The translations under genes were made by a program, and so were the position numbers. The notes under the pieces are model-generated. The model was not told where the DNA came from, made no database searches, and was given only the letters and a program-made list of their open reading frames with translations. This document shows positions 7,584-15,877 of a stretch of DNA of 35,665 bases, one piece after another. Source of the DNA: Clostridia bacterium (lineage in GTDB: Bacteria; Bacillota_A; Clostridia; Oscillospirales; CAG-272); contig JAGAIH010000483.1 of NCBI GenBank assembly GCA_017626655.1, positions 1 to 35,665 of the forward strand. Reading direction: 5' to 3'. Within the stretch, counting starts at the first letter, position 1, and each line of letters starts with the position of its first letter.

Positions 7584-8440
7584 TATGCAACGTCACCTCC
7601 AAGCATTGAGAACATATCAAGCTGTCCTTCGTTTGCAGAGGGAGTGGCTTTCGGAGTTTCGGTTTTCTTAGGCTCCGGCTTTTTCTTCTCGGGTTTCTTT
7701 TTTGACGACTTCGGAGCGGACTTACCTGTGTAAGGCTTCGGAACAAACTTTTCCTCGTTTGGATCCTTGTCCTCGGGGGCATCCATATCAAAGAAGTATT
7801 CCTTTGCCCACTGATAGCAGAGGTCATCGGGAACATCGCTACCGTATCCCTCACGGTCGGGCTTGATGTCGTTATCCTTCATCTCCTGCATAACAAATTC
7901 CTTTGCTTTACGGGTAATGTAGCGAAAACAGTTCACCATACTTTTACGAGGGTGCATAACCTGCTTTGCAAGTTCTAGATCCTCGATACAGTAGGACTGT
8001 ATCATTTCGGTGACACACTGCTTCATATTACGTCTTGTCAGACGCTCGGCATCATCACCGACACGCTTCATTGACGCAGCGATCAAGGCATTGTCGTCCA
8101 TAGCAATCGATGCCTCCCAAGCAAAAAGGATTTCTTCCTCTTTTGCTTGTTTCTTCGCCTCCCATTCGGCTTTGCGTTTCGCTTCGGCTTCCTCGTGTTC
8201 CTTTCGTTTCTGCTCCTCGTTGTCTTCGGGAGGAGTTTCTTCTGCCGGAGCATCTTCCGCAGGCTGGTCCTCGGGGGGCGATTCTACGGCGAGCTTTGCA
8301 AGAGTGGCTTGTGCTGCCTCAGCTTCAGCGGCTTGGCGGGCTTCGTTTATTTCTTCTGCTTTTGCGCGAAGATCGATTTCGTCTGCATCAGCATTTTGAC
8401 GCATACGCATTTCCATATCTAATTCGGACATAACTCCCAT
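7583..8440 (-). CDS. PcfK-like protein with clamp-binding-like tail
   Basis: A 285-aa protein starting at ATG 8440 behind AAAGGAG. Residues 25-110 are an acidic, Ala/Glu-rich probable coiled coil. The PcfK-like core (about 115-225) shows NMKQCVTEMIQSYCIEDLEL, CFRYITRKAKEF and DDLCYQWAKEYFFD, matching the helical PcfK pattern ending in a tryptophan and tyrosines. A Lys/Pro-rich linker (KSAPKSSKKKPEKKK) leads to a C-terminal GQLDMFSML, whose QLDMF (273-277) fits the beta-sliding-clamp binding consensus. It neighbours the PcfJ-like gene as on pCF10. Recruiting replication or mating proteins to the clamp is an inference from that tail. Confidence 0.8.
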   Translation of the reverse strand: MGVMSELDMEMRMRQNADADEIDLRAKAEEINEARQAAEAEAAQATLAKLAVESPPEDQPAEDAPAEETPPEDNEEQKRKEHEEAEAKRKAEWEAKKQAKEEEILFAWEASIAMDDNALIAASMKRVGDDAERLTRRNMKQCVTEMIQSYCIEDLELAKQVMHPRKSMVNCFRYITRKAKEFVMQEMKDNDIKPDREGYGSDVPDDLCYQWAKEYFFDMDAPEDKDPNEEKFVPKPYTGKSAPKSSKKKPEKKKPEPKKTETPKATPSANEGQLDMFSMLGGDVA

Positions 8441-8470
8441 CTTTGTTTCTCCTTTGCTTTAATCTTTTTA

Positions 8471-8692
8471 TTACTCGGAAAACGGAGGCTTCTGAGAACC
8501 GTCAAGGTGTACCTTTACGTTGTTTTCCTTTGTCTCGGCTTCGGGGACATCTTGCTGAGCTTCGTCAGCGTAGTATTCCGAAACGACGACAAGCACGCCT
8601 TCTTTCTCGGGGGAAGTGAACGCACAGAGTACGATTACAGCGGTGAGAATAACGATCAAAATTGCCAATCCTAAAATAACATTTTTCTTCAT
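8471..8692 (-). CDS. Small single-pass membrane protein, 73 aa
   Basis: A small protein with a basic N-terminus (MKKN) and one hydrophobic segment at about residues 5-25 (VILGLAILIVILTAVIVLCA), then an acidic hydrophilic tail that would face outside (VPEAETKENN). The cysteine in VIVLCAF is not in a proper lipobox, so anchoring by the helix is more likely than lipid modification. AAAGGA precedes the ATG. It sits between the primase and PcfK-like genes. Function unknown. Confidence 0.65.
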   Translation of the reverse strand: MKKNVILGLAILIVILTAVIVLCAFTSPEKEGVLVVVSEYYADEAQQDVPEAETKENNVKVHLDGSQKPPFSE

Positions 8693-8731
8693 AATATAAA
8701 TTCCTTTCGTATTTGAAAATTTAATAAAGAT

Positions 8732-8764
8732 AGGGATACGCAGAGTTTGTCTGTTCGTATCCCT
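8732..8764. terminator. Intra-operon hairpin downstream of the primase gene
   Basis: AGGGATACG (8732..8740) pairs with CGTATCCCT (8756..8764). On the minus strand it lies between the primase and the small membrane protein and is followed by a T-rich stretch (atctttattaaatttt), so it may be a partial terminator that lowers expression of the downstream genes. On the plus strand it is followed directly by T6. Confidence 0.55.
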
Positions 8765-8786
8765 TTTTTGTTTGTAGGCAAAAGCC

Positions 8787-10481
8787 CTATTTCATTCTTT
8801 TCTTGGCAAGCATCGGTGAGAATTTCACCTCGCAAAAGCCATCCTTGTCGCGGTAAAAGTACCTTCTACCGTTTTCATCATAAAGCTCGATCACGTCGGA
8901 AGGTGCCGTTTGTCTGCCTCCATACCCCTCGGGTAAGCTGTCCTTGAACTTGTTGAATATCAGTTCCAGACAAACCTTTGCGGTATCATCGGTAAAGCAG
9001 AACTGCACCCCTTCGTGTACCAAAGCGTAATCCGCAGCGGGCGGTTGTACGTAACCGGCTTCGTGAAGTGCCTTGATGCCTTCAAAAGCGAAGGACTTGG
9101 GCTTTCCGTCTGTGAAATCAAGCTGGTAGATGCGGTATCCTTGCTCGCGTCTTTGTGTCAGCAGATCGTTCTTGAATGTTTCGTCGTCTGCCTGACCGTA
9201 TGCGGAGAACTCCTCGGCACTAAAGCCAAGATGCTCCTCCAGCGTTCCTTCGTGCTCGGATGAATCGTGCCACGCGGCAATCTCTTCTTCAAGCGTATCA
9301 AAATCGCATAGTCCGTAGATAAAGCGTTTCTTAAAATTCATTCTTGTTACGACCTCCTTTCCGGTCTGTTGTCTTTTTAGGGCGAGCTGCCAATCGTCGA
9401 TCCCCTTATAATTGGGATTCCACGTAAGGCGGCGTAGCTGTAACCCACATTTCTTTGTAATCAGATAGATATTGGAAACACCTCTATCCACGTTTTCATT
9501 ACGGAACTTGTCCATATCGGCAGCCTCCACGATAATCTCAGTGCCGTTCTCCTTGAGCAACGTCAGCATCAGTTCAAGCTGAGCCGTGTTGTTGACTCCC
9601 GCAATCGCAATAAATGAGCGATTCATCAGGAAGTGTGCAACGTCTGCTTTTAGAAAACCCTCGGTAAGATAGACAGCGCGAGCAAATGGATCTCCTACAA
9701 AATGAACGGGAGAACCTGAACTTACCCCCATTTCCTTACCGGCAGAGGATAGCCATATATACTTTGTCCCGCTTTTATCAGCGTCAGCACCTTCGTCCTT
9801 GATAGGAACGTCCAGGCGTATCTGCATACCGCGTATCAGTCCGTCAATTCCACGCACTGGAATGAGTATCCCCGCCGTTTTGGAATAGAACTTGACAGTC
9901 CACTCTCCGTCCTTCATATAGAAGCCGGGGACACCCTCAAGTGTACAGCCCTTTTCTCGAAGTACCCTCGCAATCTTTTTACAATAGTAAAAGGGAGGTG
10001 TGCTTCGGTACTGAAGCTTGTCAATCTGCTCGTCGGTAAGTCCTCGAACCTCATTCAGATGACGTCTATGCTCCTTGGATAAGGTCAGCATATTCAGCAT
10101 CATAGAGAAGGTCTGGTGTATCGTGCGTATGTCCGCGAGTTGCGACTGTACCGCATACTCCTGCTCACGCGGAGCAGGAGATGTCGGCTCATAACGTTGA
10201 GTATCAAACTCACCGTTTTGCAGACTTTCGCAGATTTCCCGATAAGCTTCGGAATTGCTGATATGATTGATCCTTGCGTACAGTGCCAACATACCGCCGT
10301 GCTCACCGCAGTAATTACAGCGCCATGAATCTTTTTCTGTACTGATGCTCATTTTTCCTCGTTTATCACCGCAGATGGGGCAGTCATAATAACCGCCTGT
10401 TGCGTGTGGACGGCGCATCCGCAAATGCAAAAGCTCGGCAACGTCCTGAATGCCAAACGGGAAATCGTGCGATTTGCTCAT
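8787..10481 (-). CDS. DNA primase-like protein, CHC2-type zinc finger plus Toprim
   Basis: A 564-aa protein. ATG 10481 is chosen because AAAGGAGG lies 7 bases before it; the longer frame would start at a TTG upstream of that site. The N-terminal zinc finger has C34, C37, C55 and C58 (YYDCPICGDKRGK, SWRCNYCGEHGG), resembling the CHC2 fingers of DnaG-like primases though the second ligand is Cys rather than His. A Toprim-like core follows, with VYLTEGFLKADVAHFL (acidic residue), FIAIAGVNN and IIVEAADMDKF (DxD). The remaining C-terminal region is unassigned and ends with FSPMLAKKRMK. It probably primes replication or complementary-strand synthesis of the element. It is cotranscribed with the recombination genes upstream. 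Confidence 0.8.
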   Translation of the reverse strand: MSKSHDFPFGIQDVAELLHLRMRRPHATGGYYDCPICGDKRGKMSISTEKDSWRCNYCGEHGGMLALYARINHISNSEAYREICESLQNGEFDTQRYEPTSPAPREQEYAVQSQLADIRTIHQTFSMMLNMLTLSKEHRRHLNEVRGLTDEQIDKLQYRSTPPFYYCKKIARVLREKGCTLEGVPGFYMKDGEWTVKFYSKTAGILIPVRGIDGLIRGMQIRLDVPIKDEGADADKSGTKYIWLSSAGKEMGVSSGSPVHFVGDPFARAVYLTEGFLKADVAHFLMNRSFIAIAGVNNTAQLELMLTLLKENGTEIIVEAADMDKFRNENVDRGVSNIYLITKKCGLQLRRLTWNPNYKGIDDWQLALKRQQTGKEVVTRMNFKKRFIYGLCDFDTLEEEIAAWHDSSEHEGTLEEHLGFSAEEFSAYGQADDETFKNDLLTQRREQGYRIYQLDFTDGKPKSFAFEGIKALHEAGYVQPPAADYALVHEGVQFCFTDDTAKVCLELIFNKFKDSLPEGYGGRQTAPSDVIELYDENGRRYFYRDKDGFCEVKFSPMLAKKRMK

Positions 10482-10520
10482 CGTAACCCCTCCTTTCAAG
10501 GTTGGATTTTAGTCTTGTCT

Positions 10521-11513
10521 TTAAGCAGCGTTGCTGTTTATAATGTTCAGCAGGATCGTAGCCGCAGCACGGAGAATGTTATCGTCTCCGTTGTATGCGG
10601 GAGAGAGATAATATTTCAGCGAAATAGGTCTTCTGCTTGCTACCTGATCCATTGTCCAGTTCTTGCAGGTTCCCACGGGAACGACGTAGTTGCGTGCCTC
10701 ATCTTCGGTCATAAGAGCGCAGATCTCCTCAACAGACATACTCTTGTTGTAAGGCAGACCGGACTCTTCATCCTCACGGATTTCTGTAACGTTTTCAGTC
10801 GGTGCAGAAACCTCAACGGAAGGAGCAGGGGAGACCTCGGCAGGAGCTTCCTCTACGGGAGCAGTTTCCACCACTTCGGCAATCGGAGCAGCGGGAGTTT
10901 CTTCCACGGGAGCTTCAGCGACTTCCTCTACGGGCACTGCAAGCTGTTCCGCGATGGGTTCCTCTGCAATCGTTTCCGTTACAGTAGGTTCTGCAACCTG
11001 CGGAACGATCTCCGGTGCGGGTTCAACCTTTCTTTCAGTAGGTGCTTCAACCTTTGCAGTAGGTGTTTCTTCTACGGGCTTTGCAACTGTTTTCGGCACT
11101 TCGTCCTCGGATACCAAAGGTCTTCTCGACTCGTTGGCAGGCGCGAACTGAATACCGAATCCCGCTGACGAAAGAGCCTCGTCAACTGCGTTGTGCTGTG
11201 CCATTTCAACGTAGAGTCCTCCGGGAGTGGTGTCCTTGTAGGTCTGCGCCGTGAAGCTGGATACGTGATTGGTATCGTTCTTGTCAAAATACACCCTCGC
11301 TTCAATGATAGCGAGCTGATCGGTGATCTTGAGAGCAGAAAGCTTAATTCTGCCGTTGGGATACTTCATACGGAACCAGAGCTTCTTAACGCTCAGATCA
11401 AGCTTGGGACCTTCCTTGGTCTTGCGAAGGAATCTTGTGGGGTCAAAGCCCTTTACGCGATTGAGCTCGGACACAACGGGAACCGCGTGATACATGGTTT
11501 TGGTTTCATTCAT
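10521..11513 (-). CDS. Candidate single-strand-annealing protein with long acidic linker
   Basis: A 330-aa protein in three parts. The N-terminal 125 residues include KLWFRMKYPNGRIKLSALKI, AIIEARVYFDKND and YVEMAQHNAVDEALSSAGFG. The last segment matches the E.A.T.A..RAL...G pattern seen in Erf/Sak3/Rad52-like annealing proteins. Residues about 135-245 are a low-complexity Pro/Glu/Val/Ala linker. The C-terminal 75 residues (MTEDEARNYVVPVGTCKNWT, then LKYYLSP and LRAAATILLNI) recall the short glycine/lysine-poor accessory domain often at the end of phage recombinases. Location between RecD2, YqaJ exonuclease and primase genes supports a recombinase role. No established family name can be given, so the function is inference. 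Confidence 0.5.
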   Translation of the reverse strand: MNETKTMYHAVPVVSELNRVKGFDPTRFLRKTKEGPKLDLSVKKLWFRMKYPNGRIKLSALKITDQLAIIEARVYFDKNDTNHVSSFTAQTYKDTTPGGLYVEMAQHNAVDEALSSAGFGIQFAPANESRRPLVSEDEVPKTVAKPVEETPTAKVEAPTERKVEPAPEIVPQVAEPTVTETIAEEPIAEQLAVPVEEVAEAPVEETPAAPIAEVVETAPVEEAPAEVSPAPSVEVSAPTENVTEIREDEESGLPYNKSMSVEEICALMTEDEARNYVVPVGTCKNWTMDQVASRRPISLKYYLSPAYNGDDNILRAAATILLNIINSNAA

Positions 11514-11578
11514 TTTCTAAATCTCCTCTCAATAATAAAATAAGAGCCATTTCCGCATTTTCTGCAAAAATAACTCAT

Positions 11579-13828
11579 TTAACTTACTTTTTTCAGTTGA
11601 TCGCGCTCGGTCTCATAAGCGGTAACGTACTTGTTTACACGCTCACCGAGCAGGGTGTTTCTTACACCCGTGTCATTCTTATGTATCGCCATAAACAGCA
11701 TACCTTTTTCTCCCACGAGGATCACGCGACGCTTTGCACGGGTAATCGCCGTATAGGCGAGATTACGCCTCAGCATAATAGCGTGACTTCGGATAACGGG
11801 AATGATAACGACGTCATACTCCGAGCCCTGTGCCTTATGGATGGTAGTAGCATAAGCAATTTCAATATTGCCCATATCCTCCATACCGTATTCCACAATT
11901 CGGTCGGTGCCGAAGTCTATCGTTACCTTCATTTCATTCTTGTCGTCCACTCCGATTTTTCGGATAAAGCCGATATCGCCGTTAGACGCTTTTGCATTGT
12001 TCTTGTTCTGCATTACCTTGTCGCCCACTCTGAAATAGCGGCTGCCGATCTTTAGGTCGGGAATGTCCTCGTCCTCGGGAGGATTGACAAGCTCACGAAT
12101 GGTTCTGTTGAGCTGTTCCACCGCTGCAAGCCCCTCACTGCGGAAGGGAGAGAGGATCTGCACCTTTTCAATTCCGAATTTCTTTACAAGGTCACAGTAT
12201 TGGTTGCAGATAATATCCGCTGCTTCTTCCTGTGTTTTGCATTTCAGAAATAGGAAATCATCACCGTAATACAGATTTGTGCTATCCTCGTTGATGGCTT
12301 TCGCATTGTGCGCGATAAGGCTATCTGCCTTCTGACGAAAGATTTCGTTAAGAACGGTAACGGGTATCTTTCCGCAGTTGATAAGCTCGCGGAATACGTC
12401 ACCTGCGCCTACGCTCTGAAGCTGATCTACGTCGCCTACCAAGATAATCTTTGTTCCCGGTCTTATACGGGAGAAGAAATGGTTGGCAAGCCACATATCG
12501 ATCATGGAGCTCTCGTCCACGATAATCAGATCCGCGTCAAGCGGTTCTTTCTTTTTATCTTTGACGTAGCCGCTGTCTCCGAGAAGCCCCAAAAGGCTGT
12601 GAAGCGTTTTCGCATCGTTTCTACCCGTACTCTCAGCCATTCGTCTGCTCGCACGTCCCGTGGGTGCCGCAAGCATGATCTTTCTTGACGGATACAAACG
12701 ACCGAACACCTCGATAATTGCTCGAAGAACGGTGGTTTTACCCGTACCGGGAGAACCCGTAATAATAGAAAGATTGCTTTGGAACGCCATATAGACCGCC
12801 TCGCTCTGTCTTTGCGAAAGAGCGATTCCGAGGTTATGACGAATACTTTCAAGAATTGCCGTAATGTCAACGGGGGCAGGGGGAACGGCTAACATCTTTG
12901 CGATATTGACCGCCGTTTCGTCCTCCTGAACGAAGCTTGTCGTTTGGTACACTCGGTTCTTGTTGCTGACAATCTCACCCTTGAGTACCATCTGTTCAAG
13001 CACTGCCACGATCTCCTCGTTGGTTACGCGACTATTCTGATCTGCAATACGGTCATTGAGAAGTCTGTTGCTTTCCTTGAGCAGAGCTTCAAGCTCCAAA
13101 TACAAATGCCCGTTCTCGTTGCGTCCTGTGTCGAGGGCGGCGTAGATCGCGCCGTGAATTCTCATCGGATCGTTGAGCTTGCAATCGCCCTTACGAACGA
13201 TAGCGTCCACTCGCTTAAACCCGAAACCCGATATCTGACACAGCTCAAAGGGATTATTTTGAAGAATTTCCACGCTCTTTGCTCCGAAATGCTCATAGAT
13301 CTTTGTTGCCGTTGCCGGCGTTACGTTGAAGGGGGAGAGTAGGATCATAAGACCGCGAAGACATCTACTTTCGTCATAGGAAGCTTTGATTTCTTCAAGC
13401 TTTGAGGGCGTAATACCTCGTATCTCCAGCAAGCGCTCAGGTTGCTTTTCCAAGATTTGAAGAGCGTCTGCACCGAAGCGTTCAACGATGAGGTCAGCCG
13501 TCTTTTCTCCAACACCTTTTATAAGGCGAGAGGAAAGGTAGCCGCGTACACCGTCCTTCGTCTGCGGAACGATCTCTTCACAGGACTCAACCTGCAACTG
13601 CGGTCCGTATTTACCGTTCTGCCATTCGCCGTTGAGAATCATACTGACTCTATCGGTCTGGGGCAGCTCGTAGCCAACTGCCGTAAAGCGTATCAGTCGG
13701 TCACGGTGCTGAAATGCGCTACGTGCCTTTTGAGGAATGCTTTGGTCGTTGGTCTTAACACTGATCACACAGTATTTGCTCACGGGATTGTAGTAAATCG
13801 TCTTGTCATACACCCCGGTGTAGCTCAT
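11579..13828 (-). CDS. RecD2-like ATP-dependent DNA helicase (SF1)
   Basis: A 749-aa protein. ATG 13828 follows AGGAGGTG at good spacing; a GTG nine bases upstream overlaps that site. Two helix-hairpin-helix regions (about 100-150, LIKGVGEKTADLIVERFG; and about 170-210, ISGFGFKRVDAIV) precede the helicase core. Walker A is GSPGTGKTTVL (about 358-368), Walker B LIIVDESSM (about 435-443), motif III-like GDVDQLQSVGAG, and late motifs ATTIHKAQGSEYDVVIIPV and AYTAITRAKRRVILVG. This is the RecD2 layout, a 5'-3' helicase not associated with RecBC. Element-encoded RecD2 proteins probably act in strand processing together with the neighbouring exonuclease and annealing protein. Confidence 0.9.
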   Translation of the reverse strand: MSYTGVYDKTIYYNPVSKYCVISVKTNDQSIPQKARSAFQHRDRLIRFTAVGYELPQTDRVSMILNGEWQNGKYGPQLQVESCEEIVPQTKDGVRGYLSSRLIKGVGEKTADLIVERFGADALQILEKQPERLLEIRGITPSKLEEIKASYDESRCLRGLMILLSPFNVTPATATKIYEHFGAKSVEILQNNPFELCQISGFGFKRVDAIVRKGDCKLNDPMRIHGAIYAALDTGRNENGHLYLELEALLKESNRLLNDRIADQNSRVTNEEIVAVLEQMVLKGEIVSNKNRVYQTTSFVQEDETAVNIAKMLAVPPAPVDITAILESIRHNLGIALSQRQSEAVYMAFQSNLSIITGSPGTGKTTVLRAIIEVFGRLYPSRKIMLAAPTGRASRRMAESTGRNDAKTLHSLLGLLGDSGYVKDKKKEPLDADLIIVDESSMIDMWLANHFFSRIRPGTKIILVGDVDQLQSVGAGDVFRELINCGKIPVTVLNEIFRQKADSLIAHNAKAINEDSTNLYYGDDFLFLKCKTQEEAADIICNQYCDLVKKFGIEKVQILSPFRSEGLAAVEQLNRTIRELVNPPEDEDIPDLKIGSRYFRVGDKVMQNKNNAKASNGDIGFIRKIGVDDKNEMKVTIDFGTDRIVEYGMEDMGNIEIAYATTIHKAQGSEYDVVIIPVIRSHAIMLRRNLAYTAITRAKRRVILVGEKGMLFMAIHKNDTGVRNTLLGERVNKYVTAYETERDQLKKVS

Positions 13829-13880
13829 TATCCTCACCTCCTGTGGTTTCGTTTGTTTTCATAATGGTTTTCCTTTCTGT

Positions 13881-14333
13881 TTATTCGGTATCTGCGTTTT
13901 GCGGGAGGTAGTTATAGATGTACTGATAATCGTCTCCCGATATATCTAATACACCTTGTACCCACCAATCACAGTGACCTTCATCCTCTGTCATTTGACG
14001 TACTGCGAGACAGAGCATTTCCGCAAGCTTCTTTGGCTCAATCGGAATTGGTTCTGTTGGCTGTTCAAACTCGAAGTCCTTATACTCGGGATTATCGAGG
14101 CGCCACGTATCATCCGATATTTTTACATAATGCTTATCCTCCCATAACTGAACGCATTCTTCATGCGTCGCTTTGGGCTTTGTATATCGGATATGCTTCA
14201 TTTCCTCAAGCGTTGTACAGATCATTTTTCCGATTTCGTGGTAAATGTCCTCGGTCTCCACAACTCTTACGTAAGGAATATAGTCCCTTGCAATGATGTT
14301 GTAGCGATGGTAGTAGATGTTGTACCTTGCCAT
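13881..14333 (-). CDS. Hypothetical protein, 150 aa
   Basis: ATG 14333 is preceded by GAAAGGAGAAGG, so I prefer it over a start 204 bases upstream that would run into the exonuclease gene. The sequence begins ARYNIYYHRYNIIARDYIPY and includes KATHEECVQLWEDKHYVKIS and a C-terminal acidic region ending in GDDYQYIYNYLPQNADTE. It is tyrosine- and acid-rich. No family recognised. It sits between exonuclease and helicase genes, so an accessory to recombination is possible but unproven. Confidence 0.6.
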   Translation of the reverse strand: MARYNIYYHRYNIIARDYIPYVRVVETEDIYHEIGKMICTTLEEMKHIRYTKPKATHEECVQLWEDKHYVKISDDTWRLDNPEYKDFEFEQPTEPIPIEPKKLAEMLCLAVRQMTEDEGHCDWWVQGVLDISGDDYQYIYNYLPQNADTE

Positions 14334-14344
14334 ACCTTCTCCTT

Positions 14345-15403
14345 TCAGGCAGCTTTTGCCGCCGATTTTTTGACGTAGAATCTTCTTGACTCCGATACGG
14401 TTACGAATTGCTCGTAAATGTCGGGATACTGCATCTGCAAACGGAACAAATCCTCTTTGCTGATACCGGGCTTCTTTGATGGATTGTAGGTAACAGTGTA
14501 ATCTGTTCCGTCTCTGCTGTAAGTAGCCGTACAGCACCGTCCCATTTCATCCACGATCCGTCCCTGCAAGCGTTTCATCTCATCATCAATGCGAGCGATC
14601 TCGGCATTGAGTGCCGATTTCTGTGCTTTGAGTTCAAGAAAACGCATGGCGCCATTGACGTTAGCAAAGCTGAGCTCAATAGCGGCAGCATTTGGATCCG
14701 CTGTACCGAAATGGTTTTTCACGCTCTCTAAAATCAAGTCGCCGTCCTCTAAATAGGGAGGGGGAACTCTTGCGAGAATGTGATTGTGCCAATAGTCGTA
14801 CTCGATAGCAATCAATTCTTCCTCGTAATCCTTATCGCGCGTGATATGACGGATGATCGTTTCGTTTTCACTGTTTCCGTAAAGACAACAGAAATAAACG
14901 TGATCTACGTTGATGACCGCCATATAGTGCCGCCCTTGGATCTCGTAGTTGACCGGAACGACCTCCTCACCGTCACGCCACCAATGATCGGTCGCGTTGT
15001 AGTTAGTGGTCTTGATCTCCAGTATTGCCGTTTCTCCGTTTGGCAGAGTAATGAAGTAATCGACGTCAGCAAGCATAAACGGATACTGCGGATGATAGAA
15101 CATTTTTTTGACTTGATAGATATGAAAGCCCGTCCTTACGTGGAAAATCTCGGCTACCAAATCCTCAAGTAAATGTCCCATCTTCTTTTGTACCCAGTTG
15201 TCCTCGGGATCCTCATAGGTTACGATTTTGAGTTTGTCGTAATATAAGTCCCGCGCTGTTTTGAACGGCGATACACCGAGAATAGATGCGGCATCACTGC
15301 CACCGATACCTCGTCTTCGATATTCCAGCCAATCGCTCTCCGGCAAGTCCTTTGTGTCTACAAGCACTTGCGGCTTGTAGCTTTGTGTTGCAGTGTCAGG
15401 CAC
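14345..15403 (-). CDS. YqaJ-type viral recombinase/exonuclease
   Basis: A 352-aa protein. The likely start is GTG 15403, one base after the stop of the upstream small gene and behind GCGAGGTG; an in-frame GTG three codons earlier is possible. The N-terminal motif EYRRRGIGGSDAASILGVSP and FKTARDLYYDK is diagnostic for the YqaJ nuclease fold, a lambda-exonuclease-like PD-(D/E)xK family. The catalytic elements are visible as MLADVDYFI and ETAILEIKTTN (the E-x-K). The C-terminal third contains a probable coiled coil (FLELKAQKSALNAEIARIDD). YqaJ exonucleases act 5'-3' on double-stranded DNA to feed an annealing protein, consistent with the candidate recombinase four genes downstream. Confidence 0.85.
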   Translation of the reverse strand: MPDTATQSYKPQVLVDTKDLPESDWLEYRRRGIGGSDAASILGVSPFKTARDLYYDKLKIVTYEDPEDNWVQKKMGHLLEDLVAEIFHVRTGFHIYQVKKMFYHPQYPFMLADVDYFITLPNGETAILEIKTTNYNATDHWWRDGEEVVPVNYEIQGRHYMAVINVDHVYFCCLYGNSENETIIRHITRDKDYEEELIAIEYDYWHNHILARVPPPYLEDGDLILESVKNHFGTADPNAAAIELSFANVNGAMRFLELKAQKSALNAEIARIDDEMKRLQGRIVDEMGRCCTATYSRDGTDYTVTYNPSKKPGISKEDLFRLQMQYPDIYEQFVTVSESRRFYVKKSAAKAA

Positions 15404-15404
15404 T

Positions 15405-15563
15405 TTACGCACCTCGCTTTCTGCATTGCTTCAAGAACACAGCCTGTCTGTATTCCGTCCGCAGGGGATACTTTGTTTCTTTCTTCAGCTCCTTTCTTAG
15501 AATCTGCTGCTTGATCTTGGCGTTACTCTTTTTGTGAAAACGCCGCTTGGGTTTGTTGTTCAT
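15405..15563 (-). CDS. Small basic protein, 52 aa, first gene of the operon
   Basis: ATG 15563 is preceded by AAAGGTGG at 11 bases. The protein begins MNNKPKRRFHKKSNAKIKQQ and ends AVFLKQCRKRGA. About a third of its residues are Lys or Arg, suggesting nucleic-acid binding. Its stop is one base before the exonuclease start, implying translational coupling. No family recognised. Confidence 0.6.
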   Translation of the reverse strand: MNNKPKRRFHKKSNAKIKQQILRKELKKETKYPLRTEYRQAVFLKQCRKRGA

Positions 15564-15616
15564 TCTTTTCTGAACCACCTTTCATTATTTATTTCCAGAG
15601 CCGTGTGGCTGTTGGA

Positions 15617-15705
15617 CAAAATAAAAAAAGCGAGAATGAACCTCCAAGCCATAGATCGGCATTAGTGTTTACAATAGATACGTAAACCGGATTCATTCTC
15701 GCTTT
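15617..15705 (-). terminator. Leader terminator 2 of the minus-strand operon
   Basis: Reading the minus strand, AAAGCGAGAATGAA (15705..15692) pairs perfectly over 14 bases with TTCATTCTCGCTTT (15640..15627), and TTTTATTTTG follows. The 51-base loop holds an inner hairpin (GTTTAC / GTAAAC). It lies between the promoter and the first gene, so operon expression requires read-through or a second promoter. I see no second good promoter. Confidence 0.75.
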
Positions 15706-15728
15706 GTGTGGGCAGAGTAAGCCCTATT

Positions 15729-15790
15729 AAAATTAAAAATAGTCAGTATTAGCCCATAGCAAAAAAAGCATAGGGACAGTTCATACTGAC
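15729..15790 (-). terminator. Leader terminator 1, overlapping the leader ORF
   Basis: On the minus strand GTCAGTAT (15790..15783) pairs with ATACTGAC (15749..15742), followed by the T-rich tattttTAATTTT. The stem includes codons and the stop of the short leader ORF. Alternative pairing is possible between CCCTAT inside that ORF and ATAGGG just beyond the terminator, which would compete with it. This is the layout of a transcription attenuator. Confidence 0.6.
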
Positions 15791-15817
15791 CGCATACAAA
15801 AATAACCACGTGTGCAT
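15749..15817 (-). CDS. Possible 22-aa leader peptide
   Basis: A short frame on the minus strand within the 5' leader, beginning MHTWLFLYAV and ending AFFAMG, with a TAA inside the second arm of terminator 1. It is too short to be judged by composition. A ribosome binding site is weak (GTAAG about 17 bases upstream). The position, overlapping the stem of a terminator downstream of a perfect promoter, is what makes it credible. Ribosome stalling on it could prevent terminator formation, as known for leader peptides such as that of tet(M) in Tn916; the inducer here is unknown. Confidence 0.4.
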   Translation of the reverse strand: MHTWLFLYAVSMNCPYAFFAMG

Positions 15818-15877
15818 TGCAAGTTGAAAACTTACGGGTGTCCTTACGGACGGCGCACAAAAATCAATTACACATGT

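Noticed and set aside
10404..11168. 254-codon plus-strand frame opposite the candidate annealing protein
   Set aside because: Its Ser/Phe/Arg/Cys-rich translation comes from the complement of the Pro/Glu/Val linker; the minus strand has operon context.
2559..15563. Prophage interpretation of the minus-strand operon
   Set aside because: No capsid, portal, terminase or tail genes; PcfJ/PcfK and sigma/HTH_16 pairs point to a conjugative or integrative element.
15749..15817. Identification of the leader as a tetracycline-resistance leader
   Set aside because: The layout is similar but no resistance gene follows and the peptide cannot be matched from memory.
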